From an uncultured Caryophanales bacterium (GTDB lineage: Bacteria > Bacillota_I > Bacilli_A > Acholeplasmatales > Anaeroplasmataceae), in contig CAMOUK010000002.1 of the NCBI GenBank assembly GCA_946626535.1, positions 1 to 64,000 of the forward strand: a stretch of 64,000 nucleotides of DNA, in the 5' to 3' direction. This document shows, piece by piece, positions 19,305-28,910 of the stretch (its first letter is position 1; every line of letters begins with the position of its first letter). A program made the translations under genes and the position numbers. The notes below the pieces were generated by a model. It was not told the origin of the DNA. It searched no databases and was given only the letters and a program-made list of their open reading frames with translations.

Positions 19305-19730
19305 TTAATCTTCGACTACGATACCCATATTTTTAGCAGTACCACAGATAATGTTTGTAGCTGCTTCAATATCATTGGCATTTAAGTCTGGCATCTTCAT
19401 CTCAGCAATTTCTCTTGCCTTTTGTCTTGTAATCTTTGCAACAGTATGCTTCTTTGAGTTTTCAGAACCCTTCTCGATTCCTGCAGCCTTTAATAATAAA
19501 TCAGATGCTGGTGGAGTCTTTACAACAAATGTAAATGAACGATCCTCATAAACTGAGATAACTACTGGTAAGACATATCCCATCTTATCCTTTGTTTGGT
19601 CATTGAATTGAGAACAAAAGCCTGGAATATTTACACCTGCTTGTCCTAGAGCTGGACCAACTGGTGGGGCTGGATTAGCTTTTCCTGCTGGAATTTGAAG
19701 CTTTACAACCTTAACAACCTTTTTAGCCAT
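19305..19730 (-). CDS. rplK: Ribosomal protein L11
   Basis: 141 residues from the start chosen here, ATG at 19730 ([18 protein letters not shown]). It matches the family N-terminus and has AGGAGG 9 nt upstream; a longer frame begins at 19754 but adds eight atypical residues. Key segments are [32 protein letters not shown]-type C-terminal lead-in and [14 protein letters not shown]11 binds the GTPase-associated 23S region and is needed for stringent-response sensing. First gene of rplK-rplA-rplJ-rplL; nusG and secE, common upstream neighbours, are absent. Confidence 0.97.
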   Translation of the reverse strand: MAKKVVKVVKLQIPAGKANPAPPVGPALGQAGVNIPGFCSQFNDQTKDKMGYVLPVVISVYEDRSFTFVVKTPPASDLLLKAAGIEKGSENSKKHTVAKITRQKAREIAEMKMPDLNANDIEAATNIICGTAKNMGIVVED

Positions 19731-19756
19731 TAATTGTTTCCTCCTTTTTTTCAATG

Positions 19757-19789
19757 ATGTGGTTAAACAGACCTATAAAGTCCTCCCAC
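19757..19789 (-). promoter_or_regulatory. Candidate L1-binding site in rplK leader
   Basis: Minus-strand RNA has GUGGGAGGA, a small inner stem GACUU/AGGUC, and UUAACCACAU, closing GUGG/CCAC. It sits just before the rplK RBS, where L1 repression of the L11-L1 operon is known in other bacteria. Confidence 0.6.
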
Positions 19790-19818
19790 TCGATCAAAAT
19801 GCACATACGTGCTTTTGT

Positions 19819-19847
19819 ATTTTATCAAATTGTATTTCAATAGTCAA
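19819..19847 (-). promoter_or_regulatory. Promoter of rplKAJL operon
   Basis: TTGACT (19842-19847) and TAAAAT (19819-19824) have a 17-nt spacer. A short hairpin GCAC/GTGC lies at the start of the transcript. Confidence 0.75.
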
Positions 19848-19880
19848 TAATTATTTCAAATAATTTATATATAAATATAT

Positions 19881-19912
19881 AAGCCATCGGCGTGTCATAA
19901 AACCGATGGCTT
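19881..19912 (-). terminator. Terminator of BIG2 lipoprotein gene
   Basis: AAGCCATCGG / CCGATGGCTT, a 10-bp stem with a 12-nt loop, 9 nt after the stop. The minus-strand tail is U/A mixed. Confidence 0.65.
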
Positions 19913-19921
19913 TTTAATCAA

Positions 19922-22441
19922 TTATTTAAATGAAATTTTTATATAAGTTGGCTCAGAGACATCTCTTGAAGCAAAGAAAATATAATAAGTTTTTCCTTGT
20001 TGAACATTAATAGTATATGTGCTTACATCGACATAATCTATTGTTAATTCATTCATATTTTCATCAAACACAGTAACACGTGCTCTATTATATGTAATTT
20101 TTAATGTGGTTGTTGTTGATGGTGTAACCTTACCAAATCCGCAATTATTGTAGCCAGCTGCAACATCATATTTTTCACCAGAAATCAATTCTTGTACATT
20201 ATTAATATCAATATAATTAGCAGGTGTTGTAGTTGCTTTTCCAAAAGTAAAATCGTCTAAATACCCTGTTCCTCTATATATTAAATAATAAGAGCCAGCC
20301 TTTAATTTAAAATAATATTCTCTCATATCATATGTGTTCTTAGCTTTAATAGTTAATGCCTTATCATTTAAATCAAAGATTGTAACTTGCTCTGGATTAA
20401 ATAATAAATATGAATCCTCTTCTAATGTAAAGAAATATCTTATTTTTTGATTTTCTGTTGCCTGTTCATTTTTAACCGTGCCTTCGTCTTCTGGAACAGT
20501 TATATTAACATCTCTATCTGATGTATCTACATAGGTATATTTTAAAGCGACTATATCGAAAAGATGATCATTATTTGTAATTGTAACCTCATATTCACCT
20601 GGCTCTAAATTTAATTCCCAGCCATTACCTATAGCTTGAACATCCTTAATTACTAAAGCAAATCTTTCCTGCTCTTTACTTAAGCCTAATGCAACCAATC
20701 CATAAATACCTTTTTTCTCAGCCTTTAATATTGCCTTTCTTGGCTCATATTTATAGCCAATCATAAATTTATCAGTATAGCTATCAGACTTTAATTCAAC
20801 TAGATTTTTTTCATCTGTTCCATAATCGTTAACGATGCTTTCAACACTAAAATTATATTGATATTTATAATCATAATCGTTAGATGCATTCTTTTCTTTA
20901 ATTGCAGATACTACATAAATTTTAGAATTTTCCTCGGGATTAATATAGATTTCCTTATCCGCTTTAACGGTTGTAAATCCACTCCAATTAGATGTTGTCG
21001 CATTCTCTATATATAAATATAACCGAGAATTTGATAAATTCTTAATCTTTAAAACCTCGTTGGCATTTTTAGATTCATAGGTATATAAATCATAATCATA
21101 TTTAGATTCAATTTCTCCTGAAGCTGATTTTAATTCCTTTGCTGAAGGTGTATTTGAATCTAATAATTCCATCTTACATTTTTGATTGCTTATATGTGTA
21201 GATTTAAATTCAAAATAATAATAGCCATCAGCTGGAATATTAATTATATTATGATGATAATAGCCATGAGGTATTTCACTACATTCAAGTTCATTTAAAT
21301 CCTTATCATATACTTTAATTCTTAAGCCATCTGTAAAGAATAAATCATCTACTAATTCGAATGAATATCTACCAGCCTTTACATCTGCTAAAATACATTT
21401 AGTACTACCTTCTATAAAAAATTCATCTATTTGGCCTACCTCATCAACCTCTTCAACACTCGTTGGAGCTGAGATTGTATAATCTTTAGTATCAAATTCT
21501 ACAATTGGACTATAATCAGCTGTTAAAGTAATTGCAACTGGCATATCAAATAATATATTTTCATATATGAAATGCATAGAAATTGTAATATCAATTATTG
21601 TCTTATTTTCTTCAAATGTAGCATCCATACTTACAACTGCGTTTTTAGTAAAATCCCCGAACATTTCTAATTCTTCTAAATATGAATCAGCAAGACCACT
21701 TATATCTTTTAGCATAGCCTTAATATTATATTTATTTTCAGCTATTTTATTCAATTCTAATTTTGAAGTATCAACACCCTCAAATAAATTTAGCATATCA
21801 TTTGCTGCCTCAGCACTATACTTTGACATTTCAGATGACTTTATTAAAGTTCTATCAATACTTTTTAAATTTTCATTCACATTATATAAGAAATATTTAT
21901 CCTTAATTAAACTTGATTCCTTAACAAAGCTTACATTATTTAAAGAGTCAATCTCAAAATATCCTGGATTCTTCCTAGCCTTAGTTATTACCTCAGATTC
22001 TACACCTCTAACTTTAGTTTTAACACTAACAGTAATATCGTTAGAATCATTTGTATCCTTAGCTAAAAATTCGGCAAATAAAGCCTCATCAAAATTTGGA
22101 TTAATTGTTGGAGTACTAGTAATAGTAAATTTGGCGAAGGCATATTTTTGACCATTTTTATAAACATCAACATTTGCCTTACCAGCTAATATCGCTGTTA
22201 CTGTACCTTTATTATTTACCTTTAAAATTTTTTCATCTGATGATTTAAAGCTAAATCCTTCATCAACATTAAAAAAAGGATTATAAACATCCCCCTCGAC
22301 TAATGAGAACTCATTCTTTTCAGAAATTAAATTGATATTGTTGGTTCCATCAGCCTGCTTGGTATCCTTATTATTACAACCTGAAACTAATAAAACAAAT
22401 AGTGATAATAATAAGATAAAATAATATTTGTACTTCTTCAT
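19922..22441 (-). CDS. Surface lipoprotein with BIG2 Ig-like domain
   Basis: 839 residues. The signal peptide ends in lipobox LVSGC (Cys22). Residues ~40-110 form a BIG2-type Ig-like domain (FSFKSSDEKILKVNNKGTV, AGKANVDVYKNG). The middle (~115-330) is an unrecognised alpha/beta region with many Lys/Asn. The C-terminal half has repeated beta units with phrases such as GYYYFEFKS, LEPGEYEVTITN, LKAGSYYLIYRG and QQGKTYYIFFA, which resemble pre-peptidase C-terminal-like beta sandwiches. Likely an exported binding or structural protein; ligand unknown. A TATAAT lies upstream near 22475 and the gene is flanked by terminators on both sides, so it is probably monocistronic. Confidence 0.8.
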   Translation of the reverse strand: MKKYKYYFILLLSLFVLLVSGCNNKDTKQADGTNNINLISEKNEFSLVEGDVYNPFFNVDEGFSFKSSDEKILKVNNKGTVTAILAGKANVDVYKNGQKYAFAKFTITSTPTINPNFDEALFAEFLAKDTNDSNDITVSVKTKVRGVESEVITKARKNPGYFEIDSLNNVSFVKESSLIKDKYFLYNVNENLKSIDRTLIKSSEMSKYSAEAANDMLNLFEGVDTSKLELNKIAENKYNIKAMLKDISGLADSYLEELEMFGDFTKNAVVSMDATFEENKTIIDITISMHFIYENILFDMPVAITLTADYSPIVEFDTKDYTISAPTSVEEVDEVGQIDEFFIEGSTKCILADVKAGRYSFELVDDLFFTDGLRIKVYDKDLNELECSEIPHGYYHHNIINIPADGYYYFEFKSTHISNQKCKMELLDSNTPSAKELKSASGEIESKYDYDLYTYESKNANEVLKIKNLSNSRLYLYIENATTSNWSGFTTVKADKEIYINPEENSKIYVVSAIKEKNASNDYDYKYQYNFSVESIVNDYGTDEKNLVELKSDSYTDKFMIGYKYEPRKAILKAEKKGIYGLVALGLSKEQERFALVIKDVQAIGNGWELNLEPGEYEVTITNNDHLFDIVALKYTYVDTSDRDVNITVPEDEGTVKNEQATENQKIRYFFTLEEDSYLLFNPEQVTIFDLNDKALTIKAKNTYDMREYYFKLKAGSYYLIYRGTGYLDDFTFGKATTTPANYIDINNVQELISGEKYDVAAGYNNCGFGKVTPSTTTTLKITYNRARVTVFDENMNELTIDYVDVSTYTINVQQGKTYYIFFASRDVSEPTYIKISFK

Positions 22442-22503
22442 TTTTTAAAACCTCTTTACTGCACACTGGTAATATTATAATACTCGCAAACAGAAAAATA
22501 AAG

Positions 22504-22528
22504 AAAAAATGTTCGAATTTCACGAACA
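22504..22528 (-). terminator. Terminator of patatin gene
   Basis: TGTTCG / CGAACA stem with a 7-nt loop is followed by U6 on the minus strand, directly after the patatin stop codon. Confidence 0.75.
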
Positions 22529-22529
22529 C

Positions 22530-23447
22530 TTAATCCTCCAAATATTTCTTTAAATCAGCGAGCATTGCTAAAGCATCTTTTCTACCTAAAAAGTATAAAT
22601 CAGCAAGCTTATCCATATCTTTTTCAAGCCTACCAATTGTTACTGGTTCGCTTGGAGCGATACAAAAAATTCTCTTTTCATCCATCAATCTTAATACCTC
22701 TTCACATTCAGCGTTATAGCCATCGTGTGAATGAGCTAAGGCATCATTAAATGCTTTATATCTTGGATAGAATAATTTAGTTATTCTTCTACGTCTTTCA
22801 TAATTTGGCTTCTTTCTAAAATCTAAGTTTCTAGTTCTAACAACTACTATTTTTTCATAGCCATCACGTAGTGCCCACTCATATGGAATCTTTTTTATAC
22901 AGCCACCATCTAAATATGGTACATTATTAATTTTAACAGGCATAGAAATATATGGCATTGTAGCTGAGGCTTGAACACCCTTTAAAAATACATCGTGTCT
23001 ATTTACAGTTGAATCAAAATAGGTTGTTTCAGCAGTTCTTAAATTTGAAGCACACGCAACTAATTTTCTTTTCTTATCAAATAATCTTTTAGTATCTAAG
23101 CTTGGAATACCATCTAACTCACCCATAATAAAATCGAAGCCTATTACTCCTTTATTCTTTAAAAAGGCTCTAGTACCTACATATCTTTCATCATGACGAT
23201 ATTTTAAATTGATTAAGGCAGCTCTACCTATTTGACCAGAAACATAATTACAACCATTTAAAGCTCCTGCAGAAACACCTACAGTAGCCTCAAAATTAAT
23301 ATCATTTTCCATCAATACATCTAAGACACCTTCTGTATATAAGCCTCTAAAAGCTCCGCCCTCTAAAACTAAGCATCCCTTAGTAATTTTATCTGAGGCT
23401 ACACCAGTTGGAATTGTATCAATTTTTGCATAAACTTTATTTGACAT
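22530..23447 (-). CDS. Patatin-like phospholipase (RssA/YlbK family)
   Basis: 305 residues from the ATG at 23447 (MSNKVYAKID). This start has GGCGGTGG upstream; a longer open frame starts at 23519 but its extra 24 residues look non-coding. Oxyanion-hole motif is LEGGAFRGLY, nucleophile motif GVSAGALNG, catalytic Asp motif LDGGCIKK. All three patatin elements are intact, so serine-Asp dyad acyl-hydrolase activity on phospholipids is expected. No signal peptide; cytosolic or membrane-peripheral. It follows an ABC transporter pair but is separated from it by a terminator at 23499-23520. Confidence 0.9.
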   Translation of the reverse strand: MSNKVYAKIDTIPTGVASDKITKGCLVLEGGAFRGLYTEGVLDVLMENDINFEATVGVSAGALNGCNYVSGQIGRAALINLKYRHDERYVGTRAFLKNKGVIGFDFIMGELDGIPSLDTKRLFDKKRKLVACASNLRTAETTYFDSTVNRHDVFLKGVQASATMPYISMPVKINNVPYLDGGCIKKIPYEWALRDGYEKIVVVRTRNLDFRKKPNYERRRRITKLFYPRYKAFNDALAHSHDGYNAECEEVLRLMDEKRIFCIAPSEPVTIGRLEKDMDKLADLYFLGRKDALAMLADLKKYLED

Positions 23448-23491
23448 AAAACCACCGCCTAACAATGTGTTTTTGTTTATTATAACACAAA

Positions 23492-23520
23492 AATAAAAAA
23501 TGGAGAATTTCTTCTCCATT
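23492..23520 (-). terminator. Terminator of ABC exporter operon
   Basis: AATGGAGAA / TTCTCCATT with a 4-nt loop, then a U-rich tract on the minus strand. Confidence 0.75.
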
Positions 23521-23525
23521 AGTTT

Positions 23526-25121
23526 TTAAAAATCTTCAATATTATTAATTTTTCTCACAAATGCTTTAGATAATAAAATATAGAAAGCAACTGTAGCTAA
23601 TAATCCAACACCAATAGTTAAAAATACACCTAAATACTTATTAAATATTCCTGTTGCAAGAAGTATTGCAATTGCCATATCTGAGGCAAAGCCAACAATC
23701 ATTGAAAGCCAAACTGCAGTTGATGATTTAACAACCTCTTGTTCATTTGTCCATCTAAGTCTATAAAATGATAAATTAATTAATAAGCTTACTATTATAT
23801 TAATTAGTATAACAACAACAGGAACTAAATAAATAGATAATATGCTTACCCAATCAGGCATAATAAATATTACAATTATTGTTGAGCATATTAAGCTAAT
23901 TGGAATAAATAATATTATTGATAATAATAATTTAGCCCACATATACTTCTTATAATTAATAGGTAGGGATTTAATCATCCAGAAATTCTTACCTTCAATT
24001 GAAATACCTACTGTACAAGTATTTGTCATACATAAACCAAAAGTAATAATTATTCCACCAAAGAAGGCATATTGCTTAACCATTGAGGTAAGATTCTCAC
24101 TAGTTCCAAAAGGTGAATATGGTGAGAAAATAAGGCCCATCATAACACTCATAATAACTGATACAATTAAGCCTGAGCATGAATTAAGAAAATACATTCT
24201 AGATGCAAATAGTCTTTTAAATTCTAAGCCTAATAATGTTTTTAATTCCTTCTTTGCCTTTAATTCTTTTCTTACATATTTAAAATCAGATTTTAAAGCA
24301 GTTACTAATTCATGTAAGCTATCAAAGAATAAAGCAAACACTAATGTAACAATAATAAGTGAAGCAATATTAATAGCAACAAATATTAAAATATATAAAT
24401 AATTTGAAGCATGAGCTAATTCTACAAAATATATAGCTGGATTTATCCATTTAATAATATTAGCAGCACTAGTTAATGTATTAGCAATCCGGGCTTCAGA
24501 GCTTCCTCTTCCCATTGAAAAAGATAAATAAAATAAACCACCTAAAAATATAACATAAAAAATTATACTAACGATATTACCATATTGAAATTTAGAAGCT
24601 ACAACAAGGGTAATAAACGAAAAAATTAAAGCGATAACAAGTGGAAAAGCTGAAATAGTGAAAGCTAATATTAATGATGTTATTAAAACTAAGCTTTCAC
24701 CACTTATAGCAAAAGCGACAATACCATGAGGTATCATTATAATTGCTGAATATAATAATTCAATTAAATATAAATTAATAACCTTCGCAGCTATAATAGT
24801 TCTTTTTGTAATAGGTAAGGCATTTAGCATATCATAATCCTTACCTATAAATATACCTCTAGCCTGATTAATTCCAGAAAATAGAGTTAGAGCTGAAGCG
24901 ACAGATGCAAATAAGATAGTAAGAGGAAAAATACTTAAGCCTGCCTCCTTATAGCTCATACCATAAATAAAGGTATATAAGCATGAAAGGCCTATACCAA
25001 GTATGACTACAAGTGCGATAATTCCTGCAAATGATGCAGTTTTAACCTTATTCTCTTTTAAAGATCTTCTACTAAAGTTTTTAGAAAATTCTATTTTTAA
25101 TAAGGATAATAAATTACTCAT
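23526..25121 (-). CDS. ABC transporter permease, ABC-2 type
   Basis: 531 residues from ATG 25121 (MSNLLSLLKIEF), which overlaps the end of the ATPase gene by 8 nt (ATGAGTAA) and has GGAG upstream. A longer frame starts at 25169 but would overlap the ATPase by 56 nt. The protein has about 10-12 hydrophobic segments, in two halves linked by a charged region around 280-300 (RKELKAKKELKTLLGLEFKRLF). It pairs with the ATPase as an exporter or bacitracin/lantibiotic-type efflux system; substrate not predictable. Confidence 0.85.
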   Translation of the reverse strand: MSNLLSLLKIEFSKNFSRRSLKENKVKTASFAGIIALVVILGIGLSCLYTFIYGMSYKEAGLSIFPLTILFASVASALTLFSGINQARGIFIGKDYDMLNALPITKRTIIAAKVINLYLIELLYSAIIMIPHGIVAFAISGESLVLITSLILAFTISAFPLVIALIFSFITLVVASKFQYGNIVSIIFYVIFLGGLFYLSFSMGRGSSEARIANTLTSAANIIKWINPAIYFVELAHASNYLYILIFVAINIASLIIVTLVFALFFDSLHELVTALKSDFKYVRKELKAKKELKTLLGLEFKRLFASRMYFLNSCSGLIVSVIMSVMMGLIFSPYSPFGTSENLTSMVKQYAFFGGIIITFGLCMTNTCTVGISIEGKNFWMIKSLPINYKKYMWAKLLLSIILFIPISLICSTIIVIFIMPDWVSILSIYLVPVVVILINIIVSLLINLSFYRLRWTNEQEVVKSSTAVWLSMIVGFASDMAIAILLATGIFNKYLGVFLTIGVGLLATVAFYILLSKAFVRKINNIEDF

Positions 25122-25824
25122 TGAATAACTCCATAAATTTATCCTCAAGGCTTTCATCGCCCTTAACATCTTCTGTCTTACCTTGAGCTATTATCTTACC
25201 ATCTTTTATAATCGCAATCTTATTACAGAATTTTTCAACAACCTCTAATACATGTGATGAGAAGAAAATCATAGTGCCATTAGCACATAAATCCTTCATA
25301 ATTTCTTTTAAATCAAATGTAGCCTTAGGATCTAGACCAACAAATGGTTCATCTAGCACTAATAATTTAGGGCTATGGATTAAAGCTGAAATTAATTGAA
25401 GCTTTTGTCTCATACCATGTGAATATGATTTAACTGGATTTGCTAGCTTATCCTCAATTCCAAATTTTGAAGCATATTTATGAATAAGCTCATTCTTTTC
25501 CTCACCCATTCCAAATACATTAGCGATAAAATCTAGGTAGCCAATACCAGTTAAATGCTCATAAATATCTGGATTATCTGGAACATAAGCAATTTTTTTC
25601 TTATAAGCGATAGGATCATCTTTAATAGATTTACCATCGAATAAAATCTCACCACTATCGTATGAATGAATTCCTACAACACATTTAATAGTTGTAGATT
25701 TACCAGCACCATTTGGTCCGATAAATCCAAAAATATCGCCATCCTCAATTTCAAGTGAAACATCATCTATTGCCTTTACTGATGCTTTCTTATATGTTTT
25801 AGAAATATTCTTAATTTGTAACAT
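25114..25824 (-). CDS. ABC transporter ATP-binding protein
   Basis: 236 residues. Walker A GPNGAGKSTT (~37-46), Q-loop region KKIAYVPDNPDIYEHLT, signature SHGMRQKLQLI, Walker B LLVLDEPFVGLDP, and switch His in FFSSHVLEVVEK. This places it in the drug/export (DrrA-CcmA) class. It is translationally coupled to the downstream permease. Its start has GGAG-type RBS and the unit begins after a spacer downstream of pth. Confidence 0.93.
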   Translation of the reverse strand: MLQIKNISKTYKKASVKAIDDVSLEIEDGDIFGFIGPNGAGKSTTIKCVVGIHSYDSGEILFDGKSIKDDPIAYKKKIAYVPDNPDIYEHLTGIGYLDFIANVFGMGEEKNELIHKYASKFGIEDKLANPVKSYSHGMRQKLQLISALIHSPKLLVLDEPFVGLDPKATFDLKEIMKDLCANGTMIFFSSHVLEVVEKFCNKIAIIKDGKIIAQGKTEDVKGDESLEDKFMELFNE

Positions 25825-25871
25825 AATAAAATGTCTCCTTTAAACCTTAAATATAATTATAACATAAAAAT

Positions 25872-25904
25872 AAAAAATAAAAACTACGAATCAATTCGTA
25901 GTTT
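25872..25904 (-). terminator. Terminator of prs-pth operon
   Basis: AAACTACGAA / TTCGTAGTTT, 10-bp stem with 4-nt loop and U-rich tail, immediately after the pth stop. Confidence 0.8.
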
Positions 25905-26468
25905 CTAGTTAGAATATTTAGATGAAATTTTATAAAAATCTATATCATTTATAAAATCTTCAATTGCATCGATTGCAGTATCAAATGATGGCTCTAGCTG
26001 TGCTATTTCATCCTTTGTTAATTTCTTTAAAACCCAATCAACAACAGAAATAACATCACTTCTACCAATACCAATCTTAATTCGCTTGAATTGAGTTGAA
26101 TTGCATCTAGCTTGAATACTCTTTAAGCCATTATGGCCACCAGGAGTTCCTTCCTTTCTTAGACGAACTCTACCTAAAGGTGAATCAAGGTCATCACAAA
26201 TTACTAAAATATCTAATATAGAGATTTTATAGTAATTCATAACCTCAATTATAGAATCTCCTGATAAATTCATATAAGTTAAAGGCTTTAGTAACAAAGC
26301 TTTATTTCCATTAAAATCAACCTTTGAAAGTAAGCCTTTAAATTTAGATTCTAATTTAAATTCTAAATTGTGCTTTTTTGCAAATCTGTCCAAAGTCATA
26401 AAGCCCATGTTATGACGAGTATTTTCATACTCATCACCAGGATTACCTAAGCCAATAATTAATTTCAT
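25905..26468 (-). CDS. pth: Peptidyl-tRNA hydrolase
   Basis: 187 residues. Family motifs: [20 protein letters not shown] with the catalytic His in RHN, PLTYMNLSG, the DDLD segment, GRVRLRKEGTPGGHNGLKS and RIKIGIGR. Hydrolyses peptidyl-tRNA released by stalled ribosomes. Its ATG overlaps the prs stop (TAATG), as in many Firmicutes where prs and pth are close; the ctc/rplY gene often found between them is absent. Confidence 0.97.
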   Translation of the reverse strand: MKLIIGLGNPGDEYENTRHNMGFMTLDRFAKKHNLEFKLESKFKGLLSKVDFNGNKALLLKPLTYMNLSGDSIIEVMNYYKISILDILVICDDLDSPLGRVRLRKEGTPGGHNGLKSIQARCNSTQFKRIKIGIGRSDVISVVDWVLKKLTKDEIAQLEPSFDTAIDAIEDFINDIDFYKISSKYSN

Positions 26469-27451
26469 TATAATAATTCTCTTTTTGACTTATCGTAAGA
26501 ATATGTGAATAATCCAGAAAGTGGAGCATCAGATAATATTCTTAAAATACCGTGTCCTAAAAGATGACCAACTGATAAAACCTTAATCTTATCAATCTTC
26601 TTCTCTTCAGGAAGCTTAACAGTATTTGTGATAATTAATTCTTTTAAGCAAGAATCTTGAATTCTTTGGACAGCTGGACCAGAAAGTAGTCCATGTGTAC
26701 AAGCTGCATAAACCTCAGTTGCACCAGCATCCATTAATGCCTTCGCACCGATAGTTAATGTACCAGCTGTATCACACATATCATCTACAAGTACACAAGT
26801 TTTGCCTTGTACATCACCGATGATATTCATAACCTCAGCCTTATTTGGCTCAGGTCTTCTCTTATCAATGATAGCAATAGTAGTTCCTAAAACTTTAGCG
26901 AACTCTCTAGCTCTTGTAGTTCCGCCATGGTCTGGTGAAACAACAACTAGATTTTCTAAATGCTTATCCATTATATAGTTACAAAGGATTGGTAAACCCA
27001 TGAAATTATCAACAGGAATATCAAAGAAACCTTGAATTTGCGCTGCATGAATATCCATACAGATAACTCTATCAGCTCCTGCAACTTGTAATAAGTCAGC
27101 AACTAGCTTTGCTGAAATAGGTTGACGAGATGCAGCTTTTCTATCCTGACGAGAATATCCATAATAAGGGATAACTAGATTGATAGTCTTAGCTGAAGCT
27201 CTCTTTAATGCATCACACATAATTAATACTTCCATTAAGTGATCATTAACTGGTGCTGAAGTAGGTTGAACAACAAATACATGATGTCCTCTAACTGTCT
27301 CATTAATTTGAACATTTATTTCACCGTCAGCGAAGTGTGAAACTTTGCAATCAGATAGTGGAATGCCTACTGCATCACATATTTCTGTTGCTAATTCAAC
27401 GTTTGATGATAAGCTAAAAATTTTAACTTTTTTGCCTAATAAAATAGCCAT
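26468..27451 (-). CDS. prs: Ribose-phosphate pyrophosphokinase (PRPP synthase)
   Basis: 327 residues, class I PRPP synthase. N-terminal [42 protein letters not shown], the catalytic loop DKRRPEPN and the PRPP-binding loop [11 protein letters not shown] are all present; the usual VDDMIDT has Cys for Ile. Makes PRPP from ribose 5-phosphate and ATP for nucleotide, His and Trp synthesis. Extended -10 promoter just upstream; first gene of prs-pth. Confidence 0.97.
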   Translation of the reverse strand: MAILLGKKVKIFSLSSNVELATEICDAVGIPLSDCKVSHFADGEINVQINETVRGHHVFVVQPTSAPVNDHLMEVLIMCDALKRASAKTINLVIPYYGYSRQDRKAASRQPISAKLVADLLQVAGADRVICMDIHAAQIQGFFDIPVDNFMGLPILCNYIMDKHLENLVVVSPDHGGTTRAREFAKVLGTTIAIIDKRRPEPNKAEVMNIIGDVQGKTCVLVDDMCDTAGTLTIGAKALMDAGATEVYAACTHGLLSGPAVQRIQDSCLKELIITNTVKLPEEKKIDKIKVLSVGHLLGHGILRILSDAPLSGLFTYSYDKSKRELL

Positions 27452-27490
27452 GGAATTTAATCTCCTCCAAATATTTAATTATTAAAAATC

Positions 27491-27532
27491 CAAACCTTAT
27501 TATACCATAATAGACCAAAATTAAAAGGTTTG
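27491..27532 (-). promoter_or_regulatory. prs promoter flanked by an inverted repeat
   Basis: A TGGTATAAT extended -10 (TATAAT 27499-27504) lies inside a perfect 8-bp inverted repeat, CAAACCTT (27491-27498) and AAGGTTTG (27525-27532). No clear -35. The arrangement could be an operator pair; it does not match a PurR box that I recognise. Confidence 0.4.
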
Positions 27533-27560
27533 AAAAGCATTTTCAATATTTTTCAATATA

Positions 27561-27588
27561 ATTAAAAAAAGTAGGTTTTAACCTACTT
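27561..27588 (-). terminator. Terminator of HD-GYP gene
   Basis: AAGTAGGTT / AACCTACTT stem with 2-nt loop; overlaps the stop codon and is followed by U-tract. Confidence 0.75.
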
Positions 27589-28846
27589 ATTCAAAAAATT
27601 TTCTTAATGAGTCTGAAGATGCTAAAGCATCATATTCTGCCTTCATTGATTCATATTTATTTAATACGACAGCTTCTTCCTTAGCGGCAAGCTCCATAAT
27701 GTAATCAAAATTATCAAGTAAATGCTTTATAACTCTAGCATCCTGTGTACCATTTGCGGCATTAGTTTTTAATATTTCAATAATCTTTTCCTTTGGATAG
27801 CTTTGCTTATAGCTTCTCTTACAATATAGAGCTGATGCTACATCAGCAACTGAAATAATCTTATCACCAATAGATAGATCTATAGCCTTTAAGCCCTTTG
27901 GATAGCCAGATCCATCAATTTTTTCATGGTGATTTGCTGCTATATCAACAATTTTATATGAAAAACAGCCATCAATTATTTCTTTTGTATAGGTAACATG
28001 CTTCTTCATTATTTCATATTCATCATCTTCAAGCTTACCCGGCTTACATAAAATACTTACAGGAATACGCATCTTACCAATATCGTGAACAAGTGCTGCA
28101 AGCTCTATACAACAAATTTGATCTTCTGTTAATCTAGTTAGCTTAGCTAATTCCTTCGCTATTACAGCAACTGTAACAGTATGAGCTAGGGTCTCATGAT
28201 TATGGAATTCAAAAGAGAAATTTGTCATATCGATAAATTTCAATAATTCCTCTTCTGTATAGCTAGAATGTTGTAGATAGCTTGTTACCTCATAAACAAA
28301 TAAGGAATTTCTTTGATTTAGCTTTTCTAAAATATCTGGTTCACTTCTAAGTAGCTTAATTAATAGTTTAATTTGATTTGGATTATATCTTCCAGTATCA
28401 TCACCATAAAGCTTATCAGCTATTTCATCTAAGGTGTATTCCTCATAATTATATCTAACAACCTGATCAATTAAAGTGATTAATAAGCCACTATAATAAT
28501 CATCATTTTCAATATCCTCTAAGTATTTAGCCTTATAGAATAAAAGTGGCTTAGCATTTACACCAAATGGTGAGCAATGCTTTAAAAATGCATAGCTTGA
28601 GGCAGCTACTAAAGCATCATTATCAGTATCAACTACTTGGTCATGATAGAAACATCCAATATCCTTTAAAACGCATAAGAAAACAAGCTTTTGAGTATAT
28701 TCGGCATCAAATTTATTCTTTTCACAGAATCTTTTCATAATGAAGCCAGCTCTTAAGCCACTATCGACATAATCTTTATTTATTTCATTAAGTACTTTTC
28801 TTAAATATTTAATTATAGTACTACTATTATAATAAAAAGAATCCAT
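27587..28846 (-). CDS. HD-GYP domain protein, predicted c-di-GMP phosphodiesterase
   Basis: 419 residues, no membrane segment. The C-terminal HD-GYP domain (~215-385) has HNHE at 215, HDIGK at 254-258, the second metal His in KKHVTYTKEI, and HHEKIDGSGYPKG at 306-318, so the catalytic set is complete. The N-terminal ~190 residues contain a degenerate HD-like fold (LKDIGCFYHD at 60-69), arranged like the tandem HD protein at 31462. HD-GYP enzymes hydrolyse c-di-GMP to GMP. Soluble location suggests an internal signal. A strong TTGATT-17-TATAAT promoter precedes it. Confidence 0.88.
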   Translation of the reverse strand: MDSFYYNSSTIIKYLRKVLNEINKDYVDSGLRAGFIMKRFCEKNKFDAEYTQKLVFLCVLKDIGCFYHDQVVDTDNDALVAASSYAFLKHCSPFGVNAKPLLFYKAKYLEDIENDDYYSGLLITLIDQVVRYNYEEYTLDEIADKLYGDDTGRYNPNQIKLLIKLLRSEPDILEKLNQRNSLFVYEVTSYLQHSSYTEEELLKFIDMTNFSFEFHNHETLAHTVTVAVIAKELAKLTRLTEDQICCIELAALVHDIGKMRIPVSILCKPGKLEDDEYEIMKKHVTYTKEIIDGCFSYKIVDIAANHHEKIDGSGYPKGLKAIDLSIGDKIISVADVASALYCKRSYKQSYPKEKIIEILKTNAANGTQDARVIKHLLDNFDYIMELAAKEEAVVLNKYESMKAEYDALASSDSLRKFFE

Positions 28847-28875
28847 TATATTTCCCCTATTTCAATCTACTACCT

Positions 28876-28904
28876 ATTATAATTTTTTTATTTTTTAAAA
28901 TCAA
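28876..28904 (-). promoter_or_regulatory. Promoter of HD-GYP gene
   Basis: TTGATT (28899-28904) and TATAAT (28876-28881) with 17-nt spacing; transcription starts about 20 nt before the ATG. Confidence 0.7.
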
Positions 28905-28910
28905 TTTCAA

